Below are positions 56,098-64,000 of a stretch of DNA of 64,000 bases, one piece after another. Where the stretch lies: assembly GCF_014077005.1 (NCBI RefSeq), contig NZ_JACGVC010000053.1:1-64000 (forward strand), read 5' to 3'. The number at the start of each line of letters is the position of its first letter. The stretch's first letter is position 1. The position numbers and the translations under genes are program-made. Below the pieces are notes generated by a model. The model did not search any database and had not been told where the DNA came from. It was given only the letters and a program-made list of their open reading frames with translations. The stretch is from Colwellia sp. MB3u-45. Its GTDB lineage: Bacteria; Pseudomonadota; Gammaproteobacteria; Enterobacterales; Alteromonadaceae.

Positions 56098-58383
56098 TTA
56101 CTCGCTAAAGGTAAACTCTTTTGGTGGTGTTAATGCCAGCAAATGCTGTACAAAGTAATCCCAGCGTTTACGCATCATATACGGTTTTCTGGCAAAGCCA
56201 TGACCACGGTTCGGTAGCATCAGCATATCAAAGTCTTTATTAGCTGCAATTAACGCTTCTACAACAATTAGAGTGTTATAGGGTGGTACATTGGTATCAG
56301 TTGTACCATGGGCAATAAGTAGCTTACCTTTTAGGTTTTCAACGATTAATTGATTTGCTTGGCTGTCGTAGTTGCTGGTGCCATCCTCATTTTTTACTAA
56401 CATACCGTGATACTTTTCACCCCACTCATCCGCATAGTTTCTATTGTCATGATTACCGGCTTGTGAAACAGCCACTGAATAAAAGTCTGGATAAGTTAAC
56501 AAAGCGCGTGTTGAAGCAAACCCACCACCTGAATGGCCCCAAATGCCAACACGGGTACTATCAATCCAGTGATATTTTTTTGCGAGTTGTTTAATGGCGG
56601 ATACTTGGTCTGGAATGCCGCTATCACCCATGTTTTGATAATAAAACTCATGGAAGCTTTTTGAACGACCAGGTGTACCTAAGGCGTCAATTTCGATAAC
56701 AATAAAGCCAAGTTCAGCAATTGCTTGGTTATCACCTCTAGCGCTTCTAAAATGACGACCACGAATACTGCCTACTTGCGGACCAGGGTATAAATAATTG
56801 ACCACAGGATAAGACTTACTGGCGTCAAAATCGCTAGGCTTATACATTAGTCCATAGATGTCATGCTCGTTATTACGGTCTTTAACAATAAATGGCGTAG
56901 GCGCTTGCCAACCGGTATCGGTAAGCTTGGTAATGTCCATTTGTTCGATGATAAAACCTGATTTACTGTTAGTGCTGCGAATAAAACTGGTTTCTGCTTG
57001 GTTTGGTGTTGAGACTCGGTCTAAGAAATATTCAGCATTGTTACTCAAGGTAATACGGTGATGCTTTTGCTCAGGGCTTAATAAGGTAAAATCTGAGCTA
57101 TCTTTGTTAATACTATAAAGATAATGAAAATAGGGATCTCCAGCTTCTTTACCCGCAGCAGAAAAAATGAGTTTCCCCGTTTTTTCATCAACATTGAGTA
57201 ATTCTAAAACGGTCCAATCGCCCTGGGTTATTTGATTTTTAATTTTACCCGTTATGGCATCAACTAAATATAAATGCCCCCAATTTGAGCGTTGAGAAAA
57301 CCAAATAAACTCATTACTTTGATCAAGGTATTGCCAACTAATGCCACTAACACCTGACTCGAAAAAGCTCTCAGCAGTTTCAGTTAACACTGTACGCACT
57401 TTACCGCTTACAGCATCTGCTATTTTTAAGCTTGCAGTTTTGTGATCGCGTGTTGATGAGACAAAAGCAAAATGACTGCTGTCGCTCGACCAGTCAACGT
57501 CTAACAAACTACCATCACTACCAGCAACATGGTCTGTTATGGTTGATCTGTGATCATCGGCAGGCATATCTAGCACCACTACATTCGCCTGCTCAATATT
57601 AATCACTACACGGTGAATTTTGAAGATGTTTTTATCACCCGGTAATGGATATTTCCAAACATCAATTTCAGGGTGACCAACCGCGGTAGACACTATAGCC
57701 ATTTCGCCAACGTTTCGGCTGTCATGTTTAAAGGTGGTGAGTTTTTTCGAATCGGGTGACCATTTTACTACCGGCTTGTCACCGCGAACCCAGCCTGCAT
57801 TATTGGTGGCGTAACCAAAGTTTTCTATCCCATCAGTGGTTAATTGTTTCTCGCTATTATCGTTAAGGTTACGCAGCCATAAGTTGTGCGCTTTAATATA
57901 AACTGCGAGCTTGCCATTAGGCGAAACTAACTCACTGTCTTTAATCGCAATTGCACTCAGTTGACATAAGTAATTATCAATATTACATTGGTATAATTTA
58001 TCATCTAAAGTTAGCGAAATTAATTTTTCACTTATCAGTTCAAAGCGATTAAAAGGTAAATTTTCTGGTTTTATTTCTTGTTCAGTAAGGCGAGCTAATG
58101 CGCGGGTAAGTTTTTGATGATCGAAGGCCAATTTCTTTTCTTTTGTTACTGCGTCAAAGATAAAAAATTTTTTGCCTTGCTGGGTCTGGCTGCTATAAAT
58201 CAGCTTATTGTTTTCAGTCCAGCTTGGATATTCTACTGTGCCAACAACTAATTTTTCGGTGTGTTTGCTCAGTTGACGCTCAGCTTGTTGGTATTTTTCA
58301 ATGTTCAGTGATTCAGCATTAACACTAAAAGCTAGGCATGCTAAAACCGTGCTTGATGATATAGATTTTATTTTTGAAACCAT
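56098..58383 (-). CDS. secreted S9 family prolyl oligopeptidase (dipeptidyl peptidase IV type)
   Basis: 761 residues. A signal peptide covers about 1-23 (VNA/ES). The N-terminal beta-propeller (DPPIV_N, about 60-500) includes KWSPDSKKLTTFKHD, and the C-terminal alpha/beta hydrolase domain has the catalytic triad S618 (GHSGGG), D696 (HGTTDTNVPP) and H728 (RGHGFA). It likely removes X-Pro/X-Ala dipeptides from peptides in the periplasm or outside. Single gene; divergent from the ACS-like gene, sharing the spacer with two palindromes. Confidence 0.94.
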   Translation of the reverse strand: MVSKIKSISSSTVLACLAFSVNAESLNIEKYQQAERQLSKHTEKLVVGTVEYPSWTENNKLIYSSQTQQGKKFFIFDAVTKEKKLAFDHQKLTRALARLTEQEIKPENLPFNRFELISEKLISLTLDDKLYQCNIDNYLCQLSAIAIKDSELVSPNGKLAVYIKAHNLWLRNLNDNSEKQLTTDGIENFGYATNNAGWVRGDKPVVKWSPDSKKLTTFKHDSRNVGEMAIVSTAVGHPEIDVWKYPLPGDKNIFKIHRVVINIEQANVVVLDMPADDHRSTITDHVAGSDGSLLDVDWSSDSSHFAFVSSTRDHKTASLKIADAVSGKVRTVLTETAESFFESGVSGISWQYLDQSNEFIWFSQRSNWGHLYLVDAITGKIKNQITQGDWTVLELLNVDEKTGKLIFSAAGKEAGDPYFHYLYSINKDSSDFTLLSPEQKHHRITLSNNAEYFLDRVSTPNQAETSFIRSTNSKSGFIIEQMDITKLTDTGWQAPTPFIVKDRNNEHDIYGLMYKPSDFDASKSYPVVNYLYPGPQVGSIRGRHFRSARGDNQAIAELGFIVIEIDALGTPGRSKSFHEFYYQNMGDSGIPDQVSAIKQLAKKYHWIDSTRVGIWGHSGGGFASTRALLTYPDFYSVAVSQAGNHDNRNYADEWGEKYHGMLVKNEDGTSNYDSQANQLIVENLKGKLLIAHGTTDTNVPPYNTLIVVEALIAANKDFDMLMLPNRGHGFARKPYMMRKRWDYFVQHLLALTPPKEFTFSE

Positions 58384-58532
58384 GAATAACCTTGATTTTA
58401 TCAGTTATAAAAATAGGATTTTTAAGATGTTATCATTTCTGATAACGGTACTGTGGAGATTTTCGACCAGATGAATATTGATTGCGATAGCTAACCATTC
58501 ACTTGCCGCTAATTCGTTGATTTTTACTTTAT

Positions 58533-58581
58533 CTAGACTAAAGTCTAGGTTATTTTTTGTCAATTTTAGACTTAGGTCTAA
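58533..58581. promoter_or_regulatory. pair of palindromic operator-like sites
   Basis: Palindrome 1: CTAGACT-AA-AGTCTAG (58533-58548). Palindrome 2: TTAGAC-TTAG-GTCTAA (58566-58581). Shared form TAGACT..rGTCTA; centres are 33 bp apart, about three helical turns. A possible plus-strand promoter TTGTCA (58557-58562), 16 bp, TAATTT (58579-58584) has palindrome 2 in its spacer. The binding protein is not known. Confidence 0.6.
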
Positions 58582-58670
58582 TTTATAAACTAACGCTAAC
58601 TCTCTACTGTTACTAACATAATAAATAGCTTTGATTAAAATTCGATCAAAGTGATGAAATAGAGAGTAAT

Positions 58671-59168
58671 ATGCCGAACTTGTTTAATCATAGTGATCAG
58701 AGTGGTCAACAAGCACAATTGTCTTGGTTGCAGTCGAGCAATGGTGAATGGTTTTATTTCAGTGACAAAAATTTTATTAATGAAGATACGTTATTAGCTC
58801 GCGAGCAAGATTATATCTGGTTAGTGTCACAAGCTACTGCTGCTGATAAAGTCAGTGGTTATCGTGTTGCTAACCAAACAATAGAAGAGTTTATTGAGCA
58901 ATTAGCCGATGTTAATCAGGTCGTTGTGTTTGGCGTTCCTCACGAGAAAAAAGGCAATGCGATTCATGTCTATGTTGAGTTAAATAACCCAGCGACTGAA
59001 TTATCAACACTATCAAACACTATTAATGCAAAGCTTGTTGGCTGTTTGGGTGACTTTGCTCAGGCTGATACCATCAAATTTGTTGATCAATTACCGATTG
59101 CTCAAAACAAAAATGTTTCTAGAAAAATATTAAAGTCTCAAAATATAACCATGAATTATGCAGCATAA
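58671..59168 (+). CDS. orphan acetyl-CoA-synthetase-like C-terminal domain protein
   Basis: 165 residues matching only the C-terminal lid domain of AMP-forming acyl-CoA synthetases: the hinge-like VSGYRVANQTIEE (61-73) and VVVFGVPHEKKGNAIHVYVEL (84-104, where AVVGIPH...KGQAI is usual) and the end motif PIAQNKNVSRKIL (142-154). There is no AMP-binding domain, and the catalytic lysine of SGK is N148. Not a degraded gene: the frame is intact with its own start. Possibly a regulatory or substrate-binding relic. A porin gene follows after 131 bp. Confidence 0.75.
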   Translation: MPNLFNHSDQSGQQAQLSWLQSSNGEWFYFSDKNFINEDTLLAREQDYIWLVSQATAADKVSGYRVANQTIEEFIEQLADVNQVVVFGVPHEKKGNAIHVYVELNNPATELSTLSNTINAKLVGCLGDFAQADTIKFVDQLPIAQNKNVSRKILKSQNITMNYAA

Positions 59169-59248
59169 AAATTATAAAAAAAACGATAACGGTTTTTAAT
59201 TTTTATTAAAAATACGCTATCAAAAATTAAAACGATTAAAACACGACC

Positions 59249-59270
59249 AGAGCATATCTTTTGTTGCTCT
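59249..59270 (+). promoter_or_regulatory. hairpin in the porin leader
   Basis: AGAGCA (59249-59254) / TGCTCT (59265-59270) with a 10-nt loop, 29 bp before the porin start. No U-run; possible mRNA-stability or small-RNA target element. Confidence 0.35.
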
Positions 59271-59299
59271 AAGATAAATAACACACGGGGAAAGTAAAA

Positions 59300-60334
59300 A
59301 TGTTTAATAAGAAAAAGCTTTTATTAGCAACAGGTCTTTTAGCTATGGCCGGCAGCGCGACTGCTGGTTATGAAATTAAATTGTCAGATGAAGATACAAT
59401 TACTTTTGGTGGTTATGTCAAATTAGACGCACGATATGTTGACGGTAACATTAACAGTATCACTAATGATTATTGGGTCGGTGCAGGTAACGTTGGCGAT
59501 ATTTCTCGCACTAGCTTTCGTGCAACAGAGACGCGCATTAATACTAAATATGTTCATGGTGATGTAACTGGCTTTATTGAGTTTGATCTTCATGGCGGCG
59601 GTGGTAATGAAATTGTTTCAAACTCGGTAAATCCAAGATTGCGTCACGCATTTATCAAATATAAAAATATTCTAGTTGGTCAAACATGGTCAACATTTGT
59701 CAATACCAGTGCTTTAGTTGACGGAGTCGATTTTGGTGGCCCGCTTAATGCCGTTGCGTTTATTAGACAAGGGCAAGTACGTTATACCCAAGGTAACTTT
59801 CAAGTTGCCTTAGAAAACCCTGAATCTGACAAAGGTGATTCAAGTCAAGATTCTATGCCTGACGTTGTTGCTAAGTATACCTTTAATGGTGACTGGGGTA
59901 ATGTTTCTGTCGCCGGTTTAGCGCGTCAATTAAATACTGTTGGTGGTAATTCTGAGTCAGCATTTGGTTACGGTATTACGGGTAAAATCAACACGTTTGG
60001 TAAAGATGACTTGCGTTTTCAAATTCACGGTGGCGAAACCGGACGTTACGTTGGTACAGTAGCCGCGCGTGATTTAGTGGGCGAAAAAGTAGAAGAGTCA
60101 AAATCTTATATGGTCGCTTATCGCCATTTTTGGAGTGATGATATTCGCAGCACTGCATTTTACGGTAAAACATCAACAGAAGTTGCTGATACCGATAGAA
60201 GGCATTGGGGTGTTAATCTCATTAAAAGCTTCACCAAAGAGCTTTCATTTGGTGTAGAAGTAGGCAACTTTGAATCTGTAGATCAAAATGCGGATTCTGA
60301 TTATTTACAATTTTCAGCTAAATATGTACTTTAG
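59300..60334 (+). CDS. DcaP-like trimeric outer membrane porin
   Basis: 344 residues. Signal peptide 1-22 (TATA/GY). The mature chain is an antiparallel beta-barrel: ITFGGYVKLDARYVDG near the start, FIEFDLHGGGGNEIVSNS and RHAFIKYKNILVGQTWSTF are typical of the DcaP family, and it ends in an alternating strand with aromatic (SAKYVL). DcaP channels in Acinetobacter take up dicarboxylic acids and other negatively charged solutes; the substrate here is unknown. Strong SD (GGGGAAAG) before the ATG. A terminator follows. Confidence 0.9.
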   Translation: MFNKKKLLLATGLLAMAGSATAGYEIKLSDEDTITFGGYVKLDARYVDGNINSITNDYWVGAGNVGDISRTSFRATETRINTKYVHGDVTGFIEFDLHGGGGNEIVSNSVNPRLRHAFIKYKNILVGQTWSTFVNTSALVDGVDFGGPLNAVAFIRQGQVRYTQGNFQVALENPESDKGDSSQDSMPDVVAKYTFNGDWGNVSVAGLARQLNTVGGNSESAFGYGITGKINTFGKDDLRFQIHGGETGRYVGTVAARDLVGEKVEESKSYMVAYRHFWSDDIRSTAFYGKTSTEVADTDRRHWGVNLIKSFTKELSFGVEVGNFESVDQNADSDYLQFSAKYVL

Positions 60335-60378
60335 TTTAACATCTTACGTTAGTTAACCTCCCAACCGAGGTTGTTTTT

Positions 60379-60405
60379 GGGGAAGCTTTTTGCTTCCCCT
60401 TTTTT
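60379..60405 (+). terminator. intrinsic terminator after the porin gene
   Basis: GGGGAAGC (60379-60386), 5-nt loop, GCTTCCCC (60392-60399) and U6, 45 bp after the porin stop. Confidence 0.92.
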
Positions 60406-60679
60406 ATGTTCAGGATGAAAGGTATGTCATGATCATATGGATGTGAAAGAATGACGATGTTCAGGCCATCGATAGCTTCACGGCTTTAGTGCATCCTGCA
60501 TCCCGTTCAAAGCCATCTAAGTAATTGCTCCTTGCATTACTCTAATGACTTACCTCCATGTAAACATATCCATCTTAATGAATGACCATCTTGATTTAGT
60601 GGTTTCTGCTATCTTTATGGCGCTTGCTTTTAACTTTTAACTGACAGCTCATAACGGCGGACTTAACAATAAGTTATAG
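60406..60679. other. gene-free spacer before tex
   Basis: About 270 bp without a supported gene or terminator for tex. Its composition (GGATG, CATCC and CATCGATAGC-like words at 60411-60520) is unlike the A/T-rich spacers elsewhere and could be the remnant of a repeat or mobile element; no inverted ends or transposase fragment were found. Confidence 0.35.
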
Positions 60680-63022
60680 TTATTTTTTTAGGTTGGCAAA
60701 AGCGTCAGCAAAGGCATTACCCATAGCGGCATTATTTGACGCTTTTGGTTGCTGTGTTTTTGCCTTATTTTTGCTCTGCTGTGGTTGTTTAGTACTTTTG
60801 TCGTTAGCTTGTGCTTTTTGAGACTGTCCTGAAGGCTGACTTTTTGCTTGTGCTATTGTTTCATCTAAACGCATCGTTAAACTGATGCGTTTGCGTTGTG
60901 GGTCAACTTCCGTCACTTTAACTTTGACCACTTCACCGGCTTTGACAATTTCATGCGGGTCACTGACAAATTTATCGGTCAGTGAAGAAATATGCACTAA
61001 ACCGTCTTGATGCACACCCACATCAACAAAAGCGCCAAAATTCGCTACGTTAGAAATAACCCCTTCGAGTATCATGCCTACTTTAAGGTCGTTAATGGTA
61101 TTAACACCGGCTTGAAAAGTGGCGGTTTTAAATTCTGGACGAGGATCACGACCGGGTTTTTCTAATTCGCTAATAATATCTTTAATGGTTAGCGCACCAA
61201 AAGCATCGCTAGTTAAGCTGTCGATATTAATTTTTTCTAGCGTTGATATATTACCCATTACTTGACTGATATCAGTGTCGAGTTGTTGTAATATTTGCTC
61301 AACTAAGCGGTAAGTTTCAGGATGAACGCCTGAATAGTCTAGCGGGTTATTACCCTGGCTTATGCGCAAGAAGCCTGCGGCTTGTTCAAAGGCTTTTGGT
61401 CCTAAGCGAGCGACTTTTTTTAATTCATTGCGATTGTTAAATCGGCCGTGTTCATCGCGAAAACTAACGACATTATTTGCCATAGTTTTGTTTAAACCTG
61501 AAACCCGTGATAACAAAGCGGCAGAAGCACTATTTAAGTCAACCCCTACTGCGTTAACACAATCTTCAATAACATTGTCTAAGGTTTGGCTGAGTTGACT
61601 TTGGCTGACATCATGTTGATATTGACCAACACCAATGGCTTTGGGATCTATTTTCACTAGCTCTGCCAAGGGGTCTTGTAAGCGGCGTGCAATAGATACC
61701 GCACCGCGAATTGACACATCTAAATCGGGAAACTCTTTGGCGGCAAATTCTGATGCTGAATAGACTGATGCGCCGGCTTCACTGACAATCACTTTGGTGG
61801 GCTTATTAGTTTCTAACTTAGTAATAACATCGGCGATAAGCTGGTCACTTTCACGTGAAGCCGTGCCGTTACCTATCGCGACTAATTCTACTTTATGTTG
61901 TTGGCATAAATTAACTAAAGTACGTACTGATTTATCCCAATGATTTTGTGGCGCATGAGGAAATATAGTCGCCGTTTGTAATAATTTACCGGTAGCATCA
62001 ACAATCGCCAATTTACAGCCGGTTCTAAGACCGGGATCTAAACCTAAGGTTGTTTTTGGCCCTGCTGGCGCCGCCATCATTAAGTCGTTTAAATTACGTG
62101 AAAAAACCTTAATCGCTTCAATTTCCGCTTGTTCGCGTAATTGACCTAATAATTCTGTTTCCAAACTTTGGCTTAACTTTATTTTCCAGGTTGTTTGTAC
62201 CACTTTAGTTAAAAATGTTGCCGCAGCTTGCCCAGTTAAGCGCAAATTGAAATGCTCGGTGATCAGCTGTTGTGCACTTGAAAAAGCCCCTTCTTGGCCG
62301 GGGTCGACATCAATACTTAATGATAATAATTTTTCATTACGACCGCGTAACATAGCAAGCATACGGTGTGATGGCACCGACTTTAATAATTCGGAATGCT
62401 GAAAGTAATCACGATATTTTGCTGCGGCTTTATCTTTGCCTTTGATTAATTTACTGCAAAGGTGTGCTTGCTTAAGTAAATGACGACGTAATTTTTGAAT
62501 TAAATTAGCGTCTTCGGCAAAGCGCTCCACCAGAATATAGTGCGCACCTTCAAGTACTGAATTTTCATCACTAAAACCCTGCTCTTTATTGATAAAGGCT
62601 TGTGCTTCTTGTTCAGGGTTAAGTTGCCAATTATTATAAATTTTATTGGCTAAAGGCTCTAAACCCGCAGCAATCGCAATTTGCCCTTTGGTTCTTCTTT
62701 TCGGTTTAAAAGGTAAGTAAAGATCTTCTAAACGAGTTTTATTGTCGGCATTATTGAGTTCAGCCGCTAACGCAGGGCTTAATTTACCTTGTTGTTCGAT
62801 ATTGGTCATAATAACTTTTCGACGATCGGCTAAATCTCGCAAATAAACTAAGCGTTGCGCTAAGTAACGCAAATGGTTGTCGTCAAGCCCTTGAGTGACT
62901 TCTTTTCTATAGCGAGCAATAAAAGGAACCGTTGAACCTTCATCTAATAAGTTTATAGCCGCATTTACTTGGCTGGTTTTTACATCAATTTCTTTGGCTA
63001 TTTGCTCAGCAATGGGGGTCAT
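60680..63022 (-). CDS. tex: Tex family transcription accessory RNA-binding protein
   Basis: 780-residue Tex protein (E. coli YhgF 773). Order: helical N-terminal domain (about 1-190), YqgF-like fold with [15 protein letters not shown] (about 328), helix-hairpin-helix repeats ([18 protein letters not shown] and [20 protein letters not shown]) and an S1 RNA-binding domain (about 645-720). A Lys/Gln-rich low-complexity tail follows. Role in transcription is known mainly from Bordetella; probably nucleic-acid binding here. Confidence 0.96.
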   Translation of the reverse strand: MTPIAEQIAKEIDVKTSQVNAAINLLDEGSTVPFIARYRKEVTQGLDDNHLRYLAQRLVYLRDLADRRKVIMTNIEQQGKLSPALAAELNNADNKTRLEDLYLPFKPKRRTKGQIAIAAGLEPLANKIYNNWQLNPEQEAQAFINKEQGFSDENSVLEGAHYILVERFAEDANLIQKLRRHLLKQAHLCSKLIKGKDKAAAKYRDYFQHSELLKSVPSHRMLAMLRGRNEKLLSLSIDVDPGQEGAFSSAQQLITEHFNLRLTGQAAATFLTKVVQTTWKIKLSQSLETELLGQLREQAEIEAIKVFSRNLNDLMMAAPAGPKTTLGLDPGLRTGCKLAIVDATGKLLQTATIFPHAPQNHWDKSVRTLVNLCQQHKVELVAIGNGTASRESDQLIADVITKLETNKPTKVIVSEAGASVYSASEFAAKEFPDLDVSIRGAVSIARRLQDPLAELVKIDPKAIGVGQYQHDVSQSQLSQTLDNVIEDCVNAVGVDLNSASAALLSRVSGLNKTMANNVVSFRDEHGRFNNRNELKKVARLGPKAFEQAAGFLRISQGNNPLDYSGVHPETYRLVEQILQQLDTDISQVMGNISTLEKINIDSLTSDAFGALTIKDIISELEKPGRDPRPEFKTATFQAGVNTINDLKVGMILEGVISNVANFGAFVDVGVHQDGLVHISSLTDKFVSDPHEIVKAGEVVKVKVTEVDPQRKRISLTMRLDETIAQAKSQPSGQSQKAQANDKSTKQPQQSKNKAKTQQPKASNNAAMGNAFADAFANLKK

Positions 63023-63248
63023 CTATACGGGATCCTAGTTGAATAAAAGTGGGGTGTTTACCGTCTATTTGTTGCACATAGTATATACCCAAACGCTCGC
63101 TAGGTGCGATATACCCACTAAGATTTTTTCTTGTCAGCGAGAAAAAACTATACAGGTTAAGCGGTTAATATGATTTTAATAGAGAAGCATTTAATTTAAC
63201 GTTACAATGTTGGCATACGTTAATGCCAAGTTAATCAGTTTATGCTTA

Positions 63249-63278
63249 ATGACAACTTGAATTATGTAACTTTATAAA
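63249..63278 (+). promoter_or_regulatory. glmU promoter
   Basis: ATGACA (63249-63254), 18 bp, TATAAA (63273-63278), about 16 bp before the glmU ATG; its leader would be very short. The spacer to tex is divergent. Confidence 0.5.
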
Positions 63279-63294
63279 AATAATCGGACAAATT

Positions 63295-64000
63295 ATGGCT
63301 CTCTCTGTTGTTATCTTAGCTGCGGGTAAAGGCACTCGCATGCGCTCTGCTTTACCTAAAGTTCTTCATCCCGTTGCTGAAAAGCCGATGGTCTCTCATG
63401 TTATTGACGCTGCACGTCAAGTTGATAGCGAAAATATCTACTTGGTTTATGGTTTTGGCGGCGATGTGCTTAAAGCCAAAGTCACGGGTGATGATTTAAC
63501 CTTTGTGGAACAAAAAGAGCAATTAGGCACAGGTCATGCTGTTGATATGGCATCGCCATTTTTATCTGACGATGAAGATGTATTAGTGCTTTATGGTGAT
63601 GTACCTTTAACTAAAGTGAGCACATTACAGCGATTAATTGCCGCTAAGCCTGACAATGGTATGGCGTTATTAACCGTGCATTTAGCTAACCCAGCCGGCT
63701 ATGGTCGTATTATGCGCGATAGCTCAGGCACAGTGGTTGGCATTGTTGAGCAAAAAGATGCCACTGTTGAGCAATTGTTAGTCAATGAAGCTAACACAGG
63801 TATTTTATTGGCCAATGGCGGTGATTTAAAACGCTGGTTAGCCAATTTATCAAGCGATAATGCCCAAGGTGAATATTACTTAACTGACATTATTGCTGCT
63901 TGTCATCAAGAAGGTAAGCTTATTGCAACGGCCCACCCTGATAGTGAAATTGAAGTAGAAGGTGCCAACAACCGTGTGCAACTGGCCGGTCTAGAGCGCG
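63295..64000 (+). CDS. glmU: bifunctional UDP-GlcNAc pyrophosphorylase/glucosamine-1-phosphate acetyltransferase GlmU (5' part)
   Basis: Cut by the right edge: 235 codons of about 450 are present, so only the N-terminal uridyltransferase domain is visible. It opens [18 protein letters not shown], the nucleotidyltransferase motif, with [13 protein letters not shown] and LYGDVPL. It makes UDP-GlcNAc for peptidoglycan and LPS. In E. coli it follows atpC; here it is about 10.9 kb away. GGAC precedes the ATG. Confidence 0.96.
   Translation, partial: MALSVVILAAGKGTRMRSALPKVLHPVAEKPMVSHVIDAARQVDSENIYLVYGFGGDVLKAKVTGDDLTFVEQKEQLGTGHAVDMASPFLSDDEDVLVLYGDVPLTKVSTLQRLIAAKPDNGMALLTVHLANPAGYGRIMRDSSGTVVGIVEQKDATVEQLLVNEANTGILLANGGDLKRWLANLSSDNAQGEYYLTDIIAACHQEGKLIATAHPDSEIEVEGANNRVQLAGLER

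Noticed and set aside
61847-61862. parS-like sequence in tex
   Set aside because: Only about 12 of 16 positions match parS; the core CACGTG alone is not enough.

Overview
The window is about 64 kb of AT-rich chromosome from a gammaproteobacterium, most likely an Alteromonadales member close to Colwellia or Thalassotalea. This rests on gene order and protein character (aroE-yrdB, def-fmt-rsmB-trkA, pepQ-yigZ-trkH, mioC-mnmG-rsmG-parAB-atp, DcaP-like porin) and is inference; no database was searched. There is no plasmid, phage, CRISPR array, intact insertion sequence, tRNA or rRNA gene inside the window. The left edge is the promoter and leader region of an rRNA operon that lies just outside it, on the minus strand.

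Layout: 1-548 tandem rRNA-type promoters and an antitermination leader (minus). 549-12551 the yrdA/yrdB/aroE, ompW, hemF/tsaC, acyl-CoA ligase, purEK, zinc-finger, smg/dprA, LysM and def block. 12633-22330 fmt-rsmB-trkA, then trkH-yigZ-pepQ-slt on the minus strand, and tusA. 22458-27560 a secreted M28 peptidase and glyQS. 27902-33966 gyrB-recF-dnaN-dnaA (minus), with two perfect parS sites inside recF. 34443-38769 rpmH-rnpA-yidD-yidC and mnmE (plus). 39955-45099 mioC, then a well-formed oriC at about 40405-40760, then mnmG-rsmG-parA-parB. 45461-52360 the whole F1Fo ATP synthase operon atpIBEFHAGDC. 52707-63022 a more variable stretch between atpC and glmU (small secreted protein, TraT-like lipoprotein, YdcH and DksA-like proteins, cytochrome b561, YceI, prolyl peptidase, an orphan acetyl-CoA-synthetase C-terminal domain, a DcaP-like porin, Tex). 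63295-64000 the 5' part of glmU.

The core is the chromosome origin: initiator (DnaA), clamp (DnaN), gap repair (RecF), gyrase B, origin DNA, and the ParABS segregation system lie within about 17 kb. oriC has DnaA boxes on the mioC side and three GATCTTT 13-mer-like repeats on the mnmG side, the same relative arrangement as in E. coli. The dnaA-rpmH spacer, where the Pseudomonas origin sits, also holds a perfect DnaA box and three closely spaced GATC sites. The most interesting non-textbook signals are the parS sites embedded in recF, a hairpin that would hide the ribosome binding site of the zinc-finger gene, a pair of palindromes upstream of an ACS-like domain that has lost its catalytic lysine, and frequent short tandem duplications in spacers.
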